Numbered from the stretch's first letter, positions 6,246 to 13,015 are shown. The stretch is DNA of 29,587 nt from CALZBJ01 sp945619025 (GCA_945619025.1 CALZBJ010000022.1:1-29587), one strand, 5' to 3'. The notes: generated by a model from the sequence alone, not told the origin. A program made the numbers and translations.

Positions 6246-8099
6246 TTATTTAAGTTTCTCTAAACGCGTTACATCGCGAACGGCACCAAATGCCGCAGAG
6301 GTTGCAAGCGCACCGTACACTTTAAGCGCAGGGCTGACTTTACGCTCACGTTTTTCCGCAGGGATAAAGCCTTTTTCACGCTGCGCCGCTAAACGTTTTT
6401 CAATCTCGCTCGCGTCCACATTTAAATTAATTGAACGATTCGGAATATCGATCTCAATTAGATCGCCCGTTTCAACTACCGCAATTACCCCGCCATCGGC
6501 CGCCTCGGGGGATGCATGCCCGATTGATAAGCCTGAAGTACCGCCTGAGAAACGCCCGTCTGTAAGTAGTGCACAGGCCGCGCCTAACCCTTTTGATTTA
6601 AGGTATGAGGTGGGATAGAGCATCTCTTGCATGCCCGGACCGCCTTTAGGCCCTTCGTAACGAATGATCACCACTTCGCCCGCTTTCACTTCATCATTTA
6701 AAATTCCGCGAACCGCTGAATCTTGGCTTTCAAATACGCGTGCTTTACCGGTAAATTTAAGGATCGATTCATCAACACCGGCGGTTTTTACAATACAACC
6801 ATCTTCTGCAAGGTTTCCGTAGAGAACGGCAATTCCCCCATCTTGGCTAAAGGCATGCTCAATATCACGAATACAACCTGAAACGCGATCAGTATCGAGT
6901 GAATCAAAATAGCGATCTTGGCTGAACGCTTCAGTCGTACGAACGCCGCCGGGAGCGGCGCGATAAAAATCGCCCGACGCATCACTTCGCATTACATCCC
7001 ATTTCTCAAGCGCCTCTTTAAATGAAGCACTGTGAATGGTCGGAAGATCGCTATGGAAGAGTCCTGCACGGTCAAGCTCCCCTAAAATTCCGAAGATTCC
7101 GCCAGCGCGGTGTACATCTTCCATATGGTATTGATTGGTCGATGGAGAGACCTTACAGAGATGCGGAACTTTACGAGATAAACGATCGATATCCTGCATG
7201 GTAAAATCAACGTCCGCTTCGTGCGCTGCCGCTAATAAGTGAAGAACTGTATTACTTGAGCCGCCCATAGCAATATCGAGCATCATCGCATTTTCAAACG
7301 CTTTGAAACTTGCAATTGAGCGCGGAAGCACTGCTTCATTGCCCTTCTCGTAATACTCTTTCGTCACCGTTACAATGCGGCGTGCCGCTTCTAAAAAGAG
7401 CTCTTTACGACGCGCATGCGTTGCTAACATCGAGCCATTTCCCGGAAGTGAAAGACCGAGCGCTTCAGTTAAACAGTTCATCGAGTTTGCGGTAAACATT
7501 CCTGAACACGAACCACAGGTTGGACACGCCGCCGACTCAATCGCATTCACCTTTTCATCGCTCTCTGAATCATCGGCCGCCATCACCATCGCATCAACGA
7601 GGTCAAGACGAAGATTTTCTCCATCCCAAACGACTTTTCCTGATTCCATCGGCCCGCCTGAGACAAAGATCGTCGGGATATTAAGACGCATCGACGCCAT
7701 TAACATGCCCGGGGTGATTTTGTCACAGTTTGAGATACAGATCATCGCATCGGCGCAGTGGGCATTGACCATATATTCAACGGAATCGGCGATCAAATCA
7801 CGACTTGGAAGCGAATAGAGCATTCCATCGTGCCCCATGGCGATTCCGTCATCTACCGCGATCGTATTAAATTCTTTTGCCACCCCGCCCGCTTTCTCAA
7901 TCTCACGCGCGACCATTTGCCCGAGATCCTTCAGGTGAACGTGCCCTGGAACGAACTGAGTAAATGAGTTGACCACCGCAATAATCGGTTTTTTAAAGTC
8001 TTCATCTTTCATGCCCGTTGCGCGCCAAAGTGCACGCGCCCCAGCCATATTGCGACCTTGGGTGGATGTGTGAGAACGATATTTAGGATAGTTTGGCAT
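6246..8099 (-). CDS. ilvD: Dihydroxy-acid dehydratase
   Basis: A 617-residue enzyme converting 2,3-dihydroxy-isovalerate or -3-methylvalerate to the 2-keto acids of the valine, isoleucine and leucine pathway. It is nearly colinear with E. coli IlvD. The Fe-S and active-site blocks are C125-D-K-I-T-P-G-M and A191-C192-P-T-C-G-S-C-S-G with the following MFTANSMNCL; VVNSFTQFVPGH at 42-53 has Phe where the [2Fe-2S] class has a Cys. I therefore infer the oxygen-sensitive [4Fe-4S] type. GRFSGGTSGLSIGH closes the C-terminal domain. The ribosome site is GAGGTC. It lies 193 bases downstream of ychJ on the same strand. No other ilv genes are nearby. The intervening leader contains a small ORF and a hairpin. 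Confidence 0.98.
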   Translation of the reverse strand: MPNYPKYRSHTSTQGRNMAGARALWRATGMKDEDFKKPIIAVVNSFTQFVPGHVHLKDLGQMVAREIEKAGGVAKEFNTIAVDDGIAMGHDGMLYSLPSRDLIADSVEYMVNAHCADAMICISNCDKITPGMLMASMRLNIPTIFVSGGPMESGKVVWDGENLRLDLVDAMVMAADDSESDEKVNAIESAACPTCGSCSGMFTANSMNCLTEALGLSLPGNGSMLATHARRKELFLEAARRIVTVTKEYYEKGNEAVLPRSIASFKAFENAMMLDIAMGGSSNTVLHLLAAAHEADVDFTMQDIDRLSRKVPHLCKVSPSTNQYHMEDVHRAGGIFGILGELDRAGLFHSDLPTIHSASFKEALEKWDVMRSDASGDFYRAAPGGVRTTEAFSQDRYFDSLDTDRVSGCIRDIEHAFSQDGGIAVLYGNLAEDGCIVKTAGVDESILKFTGKARVFESQDSAVRGILNDEVKAGEVVIIRYEGPKGGPGMQEMLYPTSYLKSKGLGAACALLTDGRFSGGTSGLSIGHASPEAADGGVIAVVETGDLIEIDIPNRSINLNVDASEIEKRLAAQREKGFIPAEKRERKVSPALKVYGALATSAAFGAVRDVTRLEKLK

Positions 8100-8130
8100 T
8101 GCCGACCTCTTATTATTGTTGTGTAGATAA

Positions 8131-8159
8131 ATGGCTATAAGATCCGTTCAAATAGCCAT
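8131..8159 (-). promoter_or_regulatory. Hairpin in the ilvD leader
   Basis: A perfect 8-bp inverted repeat (8131-8138 with 8152-8159) with a 13-base loop, about 30 bases before the ilvD start. Its 5' arm on the minus strand covers the last codons of the small ORF at 8228-8148. There is no U-run, so it is not a simple terminator. Confidence 0.6.
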
Positions 8160-8228
8160 CGTTGACCTTTTGCTCCCCCGATCGAGTATTTCTCGACAAT
8201 TAAAGAGCCCATCAACGATAATAGCCAA
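8148..8228 (-). CDS. Candidate 26-codon small ORF / leader peptide before ilvD
   Basis: A minus-strand ORF opening with TTG at 8228, five bases after a very strong ribosome site (AGGAGGG within 8240-8234), and closing at TGA 8150-8148. The peptide begins (M)AIIVDGLFN and ends STMAI, so it has four Ile, one Val and two Leu in 26 residues. That composition, its position in front of ilvD, and a hairpin overlapping its 3' end suggest a leader peptide for branched-chain amino acid control. Against this, the Ile/Val codons are not a tight run and no terminator is visible. The TTG start makes it uncertain. I do not recognise a homologue. Confidence 0.35.
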   Translation of the reverse strand: MAIIVDGLFNCREILDRGSKRSTMAI

Positions 8229-8292
8229 ATTATCCCTCCTCTTTCAAGCATTCAGGCGGATAAATCTTTTATCTCATAAAACGGATCCCAAC

Positions 8293-8730
8293 TTATGCGT
8301 CGAAAATCTCACCATCGACATAGCGCCAAGCACCCTCTTCGATTAAAAATCGGCTCAGTTCAATCAGTTTATGCGCTTTCCCATGAATGCTATACCGCGC
8401 CTCATAACGCACAAAGGCCTCATTTTCCGATTCTCCCATATAATGCTCACGCACAATCAGGCGAAGCCATTTAGTCTCCTCGTCAAAAGGAATAGTTTCG
8501 GGACGGGTCGTTGAATGCCAGCTTGTTTTGAGATAGGCCTCATCTTCAAGCACAAAGGCACTATAGCGGGAGCGCATTAATGCTTCGGCCGATTCCGCGA
8601 TTCCACCTTGATGGAGCACCCCGCAACAGCTTTGATAGGTTCGATTTGATCCACACGGGCAATTTTGCGCCTTGTCGATCGCCCCACTTAATCCTTCCTT
8701 TTTTCTGCTTTGCATGCGCTTTTTCCCCAC
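8293..8730 (-). CDS. ychJ: YchJ-family SEC-C motif protein (UPF0225)
   Basis: About 145 residues. It has an N-terminal SEC-C zinc motif, C24-P-C26-G-S-N-R-T-Y-Q-S-C35-C36, followed by the conserved YchJ body (ALMRSRYSAFV; TSWHSTTRPE; SRFLIEEGAWRYVDG), an NTF2-like fold. E. coli YchJ has a second SEC-C motif at its C terminus, which is absent here. There is instead a basic N-terminal extension of about 20 residues. The start is ambiguous: GTG 8730 has AAGGA six bases upstream; TTG 8736 is too close to it; ATG 8715 is also possible. The molecular function of the family is not established. It is transcribed toward ilvD. Confidence 0.85.
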   Translation of the reverse strand: MGKKRMQSRKKEGLSGAIDKAQNCPCGSNRTYQSCCGVLHQGGIAESAEALMRSRYSAFVLEDEAYLKTSWHSTTRPETIPFDEETKWLRLIVREHYMGESENEAFVRYEARYSIHGKAHKLIELSRFLIEEGAWRYVDGEIFDA

Positions 8731-8783
8731 GCTCAATCCTTTTTATAATCATTTAAACACGTCATTTAAATAGATAAATAGAC

Positions 8784-8820
8784 AAAAAAATACCACCTCG
8801 CTCTTATCAAACGAGATGGT
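8784..8820 (-). terminator. Intrinsic terminator of the molybdate-binding protein gene
   Basis: A 9-bp stem (8812-8820 with 8792-8800; one position is G-U on the minus strand but mismatched on plus), followed on the minus strand by seven U (8790-8784). It is therefore directional. Confidence 0.85.
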
Positions 8821-8867
8821 TAGTATATCAAATCTGCTCTGCGTAATTTTCAGCGCTACGGCTTAAT

Positions 8868-9299
8868 TTACGCTTTTTTAGTCGCTAAAATTACGTGCGG
8901 CGCTTTAAAGAGTGCTTTAATGTTTTCGCCAACAAAAAGATCTAAATTTTTCACGCTTTCGTTGGTGATGATCGCTACAAGCTCCACTTCATCATTCACG
9001 CGAATGAAGACTTCACTATTAACCGCGCCCTCTTTAAGATCGACGATTTCGCCAACAAAGAGGTTGCGAGTTGAAAATTCATAATCTGCTGAGTGACGCG
9101 CGAGGATGATCCACGGCGCTTTTACAAACGCTAAAACTTCTTTACCCTCTTCGAGGCCTAAGCGTTTTGTGCTCGATTGGGTAATGCCTGCAACGACTTC
9201 TAGGCCGCCGCCAATATCAACAATCACTTCGTCATTAGTCGCGCCCGAATGAATGGATTTTACTACGCCATGAAATTGGTTACGTGCTGTTGTTTTCAT
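8868..9299 (-). CDS. Two-domain molybdate-binding protein (ModG/molbindin type)
   Basis: A 143-residue cytoplasmic protein made of two tandem TOBE/Mop domains. Repeat 1 is about 5-67 (ARNQFHGVV...GATNDEV...GITQSS...KAPWIILA); repeat 2 is about 75-139 (STRNLFVGEI...GAVNSEV...AIITNES...KAPHVILA). Such di-mop proteins assemble into oxyanion-binding oligomers that store or buffer molybdate or tungstate. The start has a good AAGGAAAA ribosome site. No modABC, modE or molybdopterin genes are in the window. Its 5' region carries two inverted repeats (9317-9347 and 9350-9364). Family is firm; storage versus delivery is inference. Confidence 0.9.
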   Translation of the reverse strand: MKTTARNQFHGVVKSIHSGATNDEVIVDIGGGLEVVAGITQSSTKRLGLEEGKEVLAFVKAPWIILARHSADYEFSTRNLFVGEIVDLKEGAVNSEVFIRVNDEVELVAIITNESVKNLDLFVGENIKALFKAPHVILATKKA

Positions 9300-9316
9300 T
9301 TTATTTTCCTTTTCAA

Positions 9317-9364
9317 TTGCCTAATGTATTCGCCTATTACCAGGCAAACGTCTCAGACTGAGAC
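9317..9364 (-). promoter_or_regulatory. Dyads upstream of the molbindin gene
   Basis: A perfect palindrome GTCTCAG-A-CTGAGAC (9350-9364) and an inverted repeat TTGCCT/AGGCAA (9317-9322, 9342-9347) lie 18-65 bases upstream of the start. The first looks like a dimeric repressor site; the second could be an RNA hairpin. It does not match the TATAT-type ModE site. Confidence 0.45.
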
Positions 9365-9662
9365 AAATCGCTTACAATTCTTTATCCCTATAAAATAGTC
9401 TATTTCCCGTTAAGGATGCGCTAAATTTTCAGGCTAAATTTGGATGAATATCAACCAAACCATCTGCGATCCTAAACTCAAAAAATTCGACAATTTACAT
9501 TATTAAATTAATCAAGAGATTCAGGTGAGTCTATTTTAGCACGCTCATGATTAAAACAAATAGTTACTAAGGACTGCTCCTCTAATCCCTCCGAATTAGT
9601 TAAAACCCCTTACAAATCGAGATCTTTCTTAAACATTTTATTTTAAACACTTTTTATTTACA

Positions 9663-9677
9663 ATTTACCCGGTAAAT
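9663..9677. promoter_or_regulatory. 15-bp palindrome, operator-like
   Basis: ATTTACC-C-GGTAAAT is a perfect dyad with an odd centre at 9670. It lies about 67 bases before the start predicted from the promoter at 9702-9730, a position used by class I activators. The binding protein is unknown. Confidence 0.45.
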
Positions 9678-9701
9678 CCGTGCTCGCCCGTTGATCAGTT
9701 A

Positions 9702-9730
9702 TTGCTCAATGATTGGCGTAATCTTTAAAT
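9702..9730 (+). promoter_or_regulatory. Candidate promoter for the 202-aa gene
   Basis: TTGCTC (9702-9707), 17 bases, then TTAAAT (9725-9730). This would give a leader of about 205 bases that includes the folded segment at 9743-9791. Confidence 0.4.
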
Positions 9731-9742
9731 AATACAAAAAGT

Positions 9743-9791
9743 GATAGTAAACCGAAGAGAGTTTCGCCCCTGCAAGGGCTATCGGTGAAAC
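9743..9791 (+). promoter_or_regulatory. Folded leader element, possible pseudoknot
   Basis: Complementary pairs are interleaved: ACCGA (9751-9755) with TCGGT (9782-9786), and GTTTC (9761-9765) with GAAAC (9787-9791), enclosing a GCCC/GGGC hairpin (9766-9769, 9776-9779). The first two pairings cross, which is the layout of an H-type pseudoknot. GATAG (9743-9747) can also pair with CTATC (9779-9783), competing with the first helix. I do not recognise a known riboswitch consensus. Confidence 0.4.
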
Positions 9792-9942
9792 GTCCCTATT
9801 TTATCCGCTTCATTGCCGACAATCATTCATGACGCAAGTCAGAAAAATGGGAACTATCTGACACTTTTTCACCACAGCGCTCTAAAATGAATTTGAGCTC
9901 CGAGGAAAGCTCATTGAACGACTTAACAAAAGATAACATATT

Positions 9943-10551
9943 ATGAAAATGCAAATCACCACGCCCCAAAAGGCAGAAACCATCTATCAATATGTAGGCA
10001 AGACAAATGATTTTACCTCGCTTGAGATATTTGATTTGTCCCGCCCTGCGCTCGTCTATCCGGATAAGTTGTTGCCCGAAAGCTGTTTTACCATCTATAA
10101 CGAACGCATTCGCGCACTCGATCAGTATTCTATCGATCAGGTTTTAGCGATGCGCCTCAGTCTTTATACCGAGCAAGAGGAGCTGTTAACCCAAACGCTC
10201 CACGGCCTTTGTTTAGACGAACGCGCGGTCAATCTCTCCGATGAGATGATCTGCAATTATCTGCGCAATACGCTCGATTATGTCATCTATAAAAAATCCA
10301 CTGAAACCTCGAAAGATCGCGTCAATAATTTTCATCATCTAAAAGAACATCTCTTTATTAATGAGGATTATCGCGACCAGCTTGAGCTCTTTATGGAGAT
10401 TCGCCAGCCGTATGTGATGCGCGATGATAGCTTGCAGGAAAATCTTGAAAAAGAGTATTCCTTTATCGCAAGTTACACCGAGCAGATTTTAAAACTCTAC
10501 GAGCTTGCGCTCAGTTTCTTTGATAAAACACCGGCGGTGGCCAATGGTTGA
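9943..10551 (+). CDS. Hypothetical protein, 202 aa, predominantly helical
   Basis: I do not recognise this protein. It has no signal peptide or membrane span and looks soluble and acidic. It is rich in Leu, Glu, Tyr and Asp and probably mostly helical, with heptad-like stretches at about 60-90 and 165-195. Candidate landmarks are 'YGK/VGKTNDF' near 16-22, 'DLSRPALVYPDKLLPESCF' near 30-50, and a single 'NNFHHLKEH' cluster near 128-136; none is a motif I can name. The start at ATG 9943 (or ATG 9949) has only a weak ribosome site. It stands alone: a 390-base non-coding leader region with a possible pseudoknot precedes it and a terminator-like hairpin follows. Codon use resembles the neighbours, so it looks like a resident gene. 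Confidence 0.75.
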   Translation: MKMQITTPQKAETIYQYVGKTNDFTSLEIFDLSRPALVYPDKLLPESCFTIYNERIRALDQYSIDQVLAMRLSLYTEQEELLTQTLHGLCLDERAVNLSDEMICNYLRNTLDYVIYKKSTETSKDRVNNFHHLKEHLFINEDYRDQLELFMEIRQPYVMRDDSLQENLEKEYSFIASYTEQILKLYELALSFFDKTPAVANG

Positions 10552-10592
10552 TCGATCAGACGACCCGCACCCTCCTTCGGGCACATCGCTTA

Positions 10593-10601
10593 TGCTACAC
10601 T
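10593..10601 (+). promoter_or_regulatory. Extended -10 promoter for the GIY-YIG gene
   Basis: TGC-TACACT is an extended -10 element. No clear -35 is present. The predicted start (about 10608) falls inside the left arm of the hairpin at 10602-10631. Confidence 0.4.
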
Positions 10602-10635
10602 AACCATCCATCAATTTTGATCCGGATGGTTTTTT
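10602..10635 (+). terminator. Terminator hairpin abutting the GIY-YIG start codon
   Basis: AACCATCC (10602-10609) pairs with GGATGGTT (10624-10631) around a 14-base loop, and the T run ends at 10635. The next base is the A of the ATG. It ends transcripts from the 202-aa gene and would also hide the GGATGG ribosome site in any read-through RNA. Confidence 0.7.
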
Positions 10636-10923
10636 ATGTCTGACTCATCACATAACGCGGAAATGTCGCAACACTACGTCTATATTGTTAAGTGCGCGGA
10701 TAACAGCTTTTACACCGGTTACACCAACGATCTTCTCGCACGCATTGCCACGCACAACGCCAAAAAAGGGGCAAAATATACCCAAGGGCGTACGCCGGTG
10801 ACGCTGATCTATCATGAAATTTATCCCACTAAACAGAGCGCGATGCAACGGGAATATGCCATCAAAAAACTGACCCGAGCGCAAAAAGAGCGTCTCATTC
10901 TTTCTGAAAAAAATCGCTCATAA
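10636..10923 (+). CDS. GIY-YIG domain protein, YhbQ/UPF0213 type
   Basis: A 95-residue single-domain GIY-YIG nuclease-fold protein. The signature strands are Y15-V-Y-I with Y27-T-G-Y-T; the catalytic-type arginine lies in 'LLARIATHN', and 'EYAIKKLTRAQKERLI' gives the conserved Glu and final helix. It aligns with E. coli YhbQ in length and layout. Family members act on DNA or remain uncharacterised. The start is ATG 10636 or in-frame ATG 10663; the first has GGATGG at the right distance, although that lies in a hairpin. It ends two bases after the promoter region of the next gene begins. Confidence 0.88.
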   Translation: MSDSSHNAEMSQHYVYIVKCADNSFYTGYTNDLLARIATHNAKKGAKYTQGRTPVTLIYHEIYPTKQSAMQREYAIKKLTRAQKERLILSEKNRS

Positions 10924-10932
10924 CGTGCAGTT

Positions 10933-10962
10933 TTGTCGCTTTTTACAAAAATCCGTTATACT
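10933..10962 (+). promoter_or_regulatory. Candidate promoter for the MORN-repeat gene
   Basis: TTGTCG (10933-10938), 18 bases, TATACT (10957-10962), located just after the GIY-YIG stop and 46 bases before the chosen start. Confidence 0.55.
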
Positions 10963-11008
10963 ATACAGATCGCTAACTGCTTTAGCAGGTTGTTTAAAGG
11001 AGCACTTG

Positions 11009-11914
11009 ATGCGTTTTTTAGCTGTTTCCATGGTTGCCATTGCTGCATTTTCACCGATCGGTTCCCCACTCTTTGCGGATCAATCAGTGACCCCTTCATC
11101 AAGCCCAAAAGAAACTTCTAAAATGCCAAACGCGCCCCAAAACTCCACTCAAATTGATCTAATCGCCACCGCTGAAGCGCCTTGGTTACTCGGATCGGTC
11201 GTTGCAAAAGGCGATTATAACGGCACCATCTATCGTAAATTCCTAGGAATCACCACCGAAGGATTTTATCTCGTGCAAGATCACTATGCTGATCACGTTG
11301 GGCAAACGCGCACGGAGCCCTTTCTCTTAATGCGGAAAACCGATCTTCATGATTTTTGTTACACCATCGATGATGAAACGCGCTATCAAAAATATTGCCA
11401 AAAAACCGGATTTACCGGCCCGCTGATCACCTACTATCAAAATGGAAAGCTCCATGTGATGGGGGACTATCAAAATGGCACGCGCGTCAATCTTTGGCGC
11501 TCGTGGTATCCTTCGGGCGAATTAAAACGTCTTGCGAACTTTGATGAAAAAGGCCATAAAGAGGGCGAATACCGCGAATATTATCAAAATGGAAAGCTCT
11601 CAGTAAAGGGGATTTATCACGCCGATCAAAAAACCGGATTTTGGGTAACGTGGTATGAAACCGGCCAACTTAAAACGGAAAAACAGTATCTAAACGGTAC
11701 GCCCAATGGGCAATGGCTTGAGCGCTACCCAAGTGGCGAGCTGGCAAAGCGCGCGACCTATCAAAATGGCACACTCGTTGAGCCGATTGAGTCGTGGAGT
11801 GAAACGGGCGAAAAGACTCTATCAGACTCCGAAGAAACCGAGCTCGAGACCCTCAAAGAGAAAGCGCCTCATACCCTTCCCCTCGCGGTTAAAACATCCT
11901 TTCGCCGTTGGTAG
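11009..11914 (+). CDS. Secreted MORN-repeat protein (YwqK-like)
   Basis: A 301-residue protein with a signal peptide (about 1-23, hydrophobic core, cleavage likely after 'SPLFA'). An N-terminal region of unknown fold includes two Cys at about 119 and 132. About five to six MORN_2-type repeats of roughly 22 residues follow, between about 143 and 265 (for example YYQNGKL, WYPSGELKR, YYQNGKLSVKG, WYETGQLKT, RYPSGELAK). The start at 11009 is chosen because AAAGGAG lies eight bases upstream and the signal peptide begins there. Databases often label such proteins 'YwqK family antitoxin', but no toxin partner is visible. A periplasmic or outer-surface location is inferred; function is unknown. The repeats share near-identical DNA words. 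Confidence 0.85.
   Translation: MRFLAVSMVAIAAFSPIGSPLFADQSVTPSSSPKETSKMPNAPQNSTQIDLIATAEAPWLLGSVVAKGDYNGTIYRKFLGITTEGFYLVQDHYADHVGQTRTEPFLLMRKTDLHDFCYTIDDETRYQKYCQKTGFTGPLITYYQNGKLHVMGDYQNGTRVNLWRSWYPSGELKRLANFDEKGHKEGEYREYYQNGKLSVKGIYHADQKTGFWVTWYETGQLKTEKQYLNGTPNGQWLERYPSGELAKRATYQNGTLVEPIESWSETGEKTLSDSEETELETLKEKAPHTLPLAVKTSFRRW
11435..11769 (+). repeat. Intragenic repeated word in the MORN gene
   Basis: TATCAAAATGG occurs at 11435, 11468, 11582 and 11759, always in the same reading frame. Copies one and three are identical over 18 bases (TATCAAAATGGAAAGCTC). These are sites where unequal exchange could add or remove MORN units. Confidence 0.85.
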
Positions 11915-11926
11915 TCAGTCTAAATT

Positions 11927-12247
11927 CTAAGGCTTAATGTAAGCAAATCCATCCGCTTGATATTTAGCAATCGCCACAACGCCGGCCTGAATCGTCTTAA
12001 TCCCCGTATCGTGCGGAAGTTCAATGTCATTGCCTTTAAGTGAATTGGCGCACGCGCAGACTAACACTTGGCTCAGTAACCCATCGAGCTTATCGATCAC
12101 TTCTGGATAGACGAGTCCTTTTACCGCATCGCCATTAACGATTAATACCAGCGTCGCACTCGGTTCGGCTTTTAGGAAATTTTGAATATTGTTGATCGCC
12201 CGATTCCAGCGTGGCAGATCACTGAGATGAAAAACAACTTGATACAT
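11927..12247 (-). CDS. DsrE-family protein
   Basis: A 106-residue protein of the DsrE/DsrF/TusD fold. The pattern 'VVFHLSDLPRWNRAINNIQNFL', 'VLIVNGDAVKGL', C64-A-C66-ANSLKG, and the ending 'GVVAIAKYQADGFAYIKP' is typical of stand-alone DsrE proteins. These are small cytoplasmic proteins linked to sulfur transfer. Two cysteines sit at the usual active-site loop, so persulfide carriage is plausible but not shown. GGAGGAG directly upstream of the ATG makes the start firm. It converges with the MORN gene (12 bases between stops, no terminator seen) and diverges from the HAD gene. Confidence 0.88.
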   Translation of the reverse strand: MYQVVFHLSDLPRWNRAINNIQNFLKAEPSATLVLIVNGDAVKGLVYPEVIDKLDGLLSQVLVCACANSLKGNDIELPHDTGIKTIQAGVVAIAKYQADGFAYIKP

Positions 12248-12257
12248 CGCTCCTCCA

Positions 12258-12286
12258 TTCGTTTATTTTTATATTTCCCCTATAAT
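12258..12286 (+). promoter_or_regulatory. Candidate promoter for the HAD phosphatase
   Basis: A perfect TATAAT (12281-12286) about 50 bases before the start; the -35 position (12258-12263, TTCGTT) is poor. Confidence 0.4.
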
Positions 12287-12335
12287 AATCAAATTAACGC
12301 CTCCGCGCGATCTTTTTAATTTTGAAGGAGTCACC

Positions 12336-12944
12336 ATGGCAGCACTGCATACTTTACCCTACTGGATTTTCGATATGGACGGCACGTTAACCGTGCAAAA
12401 TCATAATTTCGATGAGATGAAACGCGCGCTTGAGGTCCCGGAGGAAGAGGCGCACGACCTGCTCCGTTATATTCGCTCCTTACCCGAAAAAGAAGCCAAA
12501 GAGAAACATGCGTGGCTGTTAAATTACGGGCTCACCAAAGCCGCTGACTCAAAGCCCAATCGTGGTGCCATTGAGCTGCTTGATTATCTCACCCACGAAA
12601 AAGGGGCAAAATTGGGGTTATTAACCCGAAACAATCGCAACGTCGCGCTTAAAACCTTAGAAGCCATCGATGCGCTTAAATATTTTGAAATGGACGATAT
12701 TTTAGGCCGTGATGAAGCGGCGCCAAAACCCGATCCTGATGGGATTTTGCACCTTTTAAATCGCTGGAATGGAACGCCTCAAAAAGCGGTAATGGTGGGC
12801 GACTTTACCTTTGATCTTAACTGTGGGCGCAATGCAGGAACGTCTACAATCTTAGTCAATCAAGCGGAGAACTTCTGGCCGGAGATCACTGATTTTTACT
12901 TCACCGATTGTGCCGCAATCTTAGAACATTTAACGAATTCATAG
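12336..12944 (+). CDS. HAD-superfamily phosphatase, phosphoglycolate phosphatase-like
   Basis: A 202-residue HAD hydrolase with all four motifs: D13-M-D15-G-T (nucleophile and acid/base), T97 in GLLTRN, K131 in APKPDPDG, and G155-D156-x3-D160 for Mg2+. The helical cap lies between motif I and II (about 22-85), so it is subfamily I like phosphoglycolate phosphatases and beta-phosphoglucomutases. The substrate is not predictable. AAGGAG seven bases upstream fixes the start. It is divergent from the DsrE gene; 466 bases of non-coding DNA follow. Confidence 0.9.
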   Translation: MAALHTLPYWIFDMDGTLTVQNHNFDEMKRALEVPEEEAHDLLRYIRSLPEKEAKEKHAWLLNYGLTKAADSKPNRGAIELLDYLTHEKGAKLGLLTRNNRNVALKTLEAIDALKYFEMDDILGRDEAAPKPDPDGILHLLNRWNGTPQKAVMVGDFTFDLNCGRNAGTSTILVNQAENFWPEITDFYFTDCAAILEHLTNS

Positions 12945-12962
12945 CCTATTTGTGCAATAAGT

Positions 12963-12978
12963 TGTGATTATTTTCGCA
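12963..12978. promoter_or_regulatory. CRP-like site downstream of the HAD gene
   Basis: TGTGA-N6-TCGCA differs from the CRP consensus TGTGA-N6-TCACA at one core base, with A/T-rich flanks. It lies 19 bases past the HAD stop and far (about 440 bases) from sqr, so the promoter it would serve is unclear. Confidence 0.35.
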
Positions 12979-13015
12979 AAATCCGTCTAATTAATGCTCG
13001 AAGAGTAACAATTAT

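Larger units (their letters stand above)
9300..9942. other. 643-base gene-free region
   Basis: No ORF of coding quality is seen on either strand. The left end is the 5' region of the molbindin gene. The middle (9365-9660) is AT-rich and I see nothing specific. The right half holds a 15-bp palindrome (9663-9677), a candidate promoter (9702-9730), a structured segment (9743-9791) and a small hairpin with a GAGGAA loop (9894-9913) before the 202-aa gene. Confidence 0.7.

Noticed and set aside
7375..7818. 147-codon frame on the plus strand opposite ilvD
   Set aside because: It lies wholly antisense to a conserved gene, has no ribosome site and no protein-like motifs; long antisense frames are common opposite biased codons.
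9741..9800. Resemblance to glycine, Moco, fluoride or preQ1 riboswitches
   Set aside because: The conserved cores of these classes that I know are not present on either strand; kept only as an unassigned folded leader.
10925..11008. Longer start for the MORN protein
   Set aside because: It would bury the signal peptide behind 28 residues and ignore a good ribosome site (AAAGGAG) before 11009; the promoter also lies inside this stretch.
11009..11914. Toxin-antitoxin pair suggested by the YwqK-type name
   Set aside because: No adjacent toxin-like gene, and the protein is exported.
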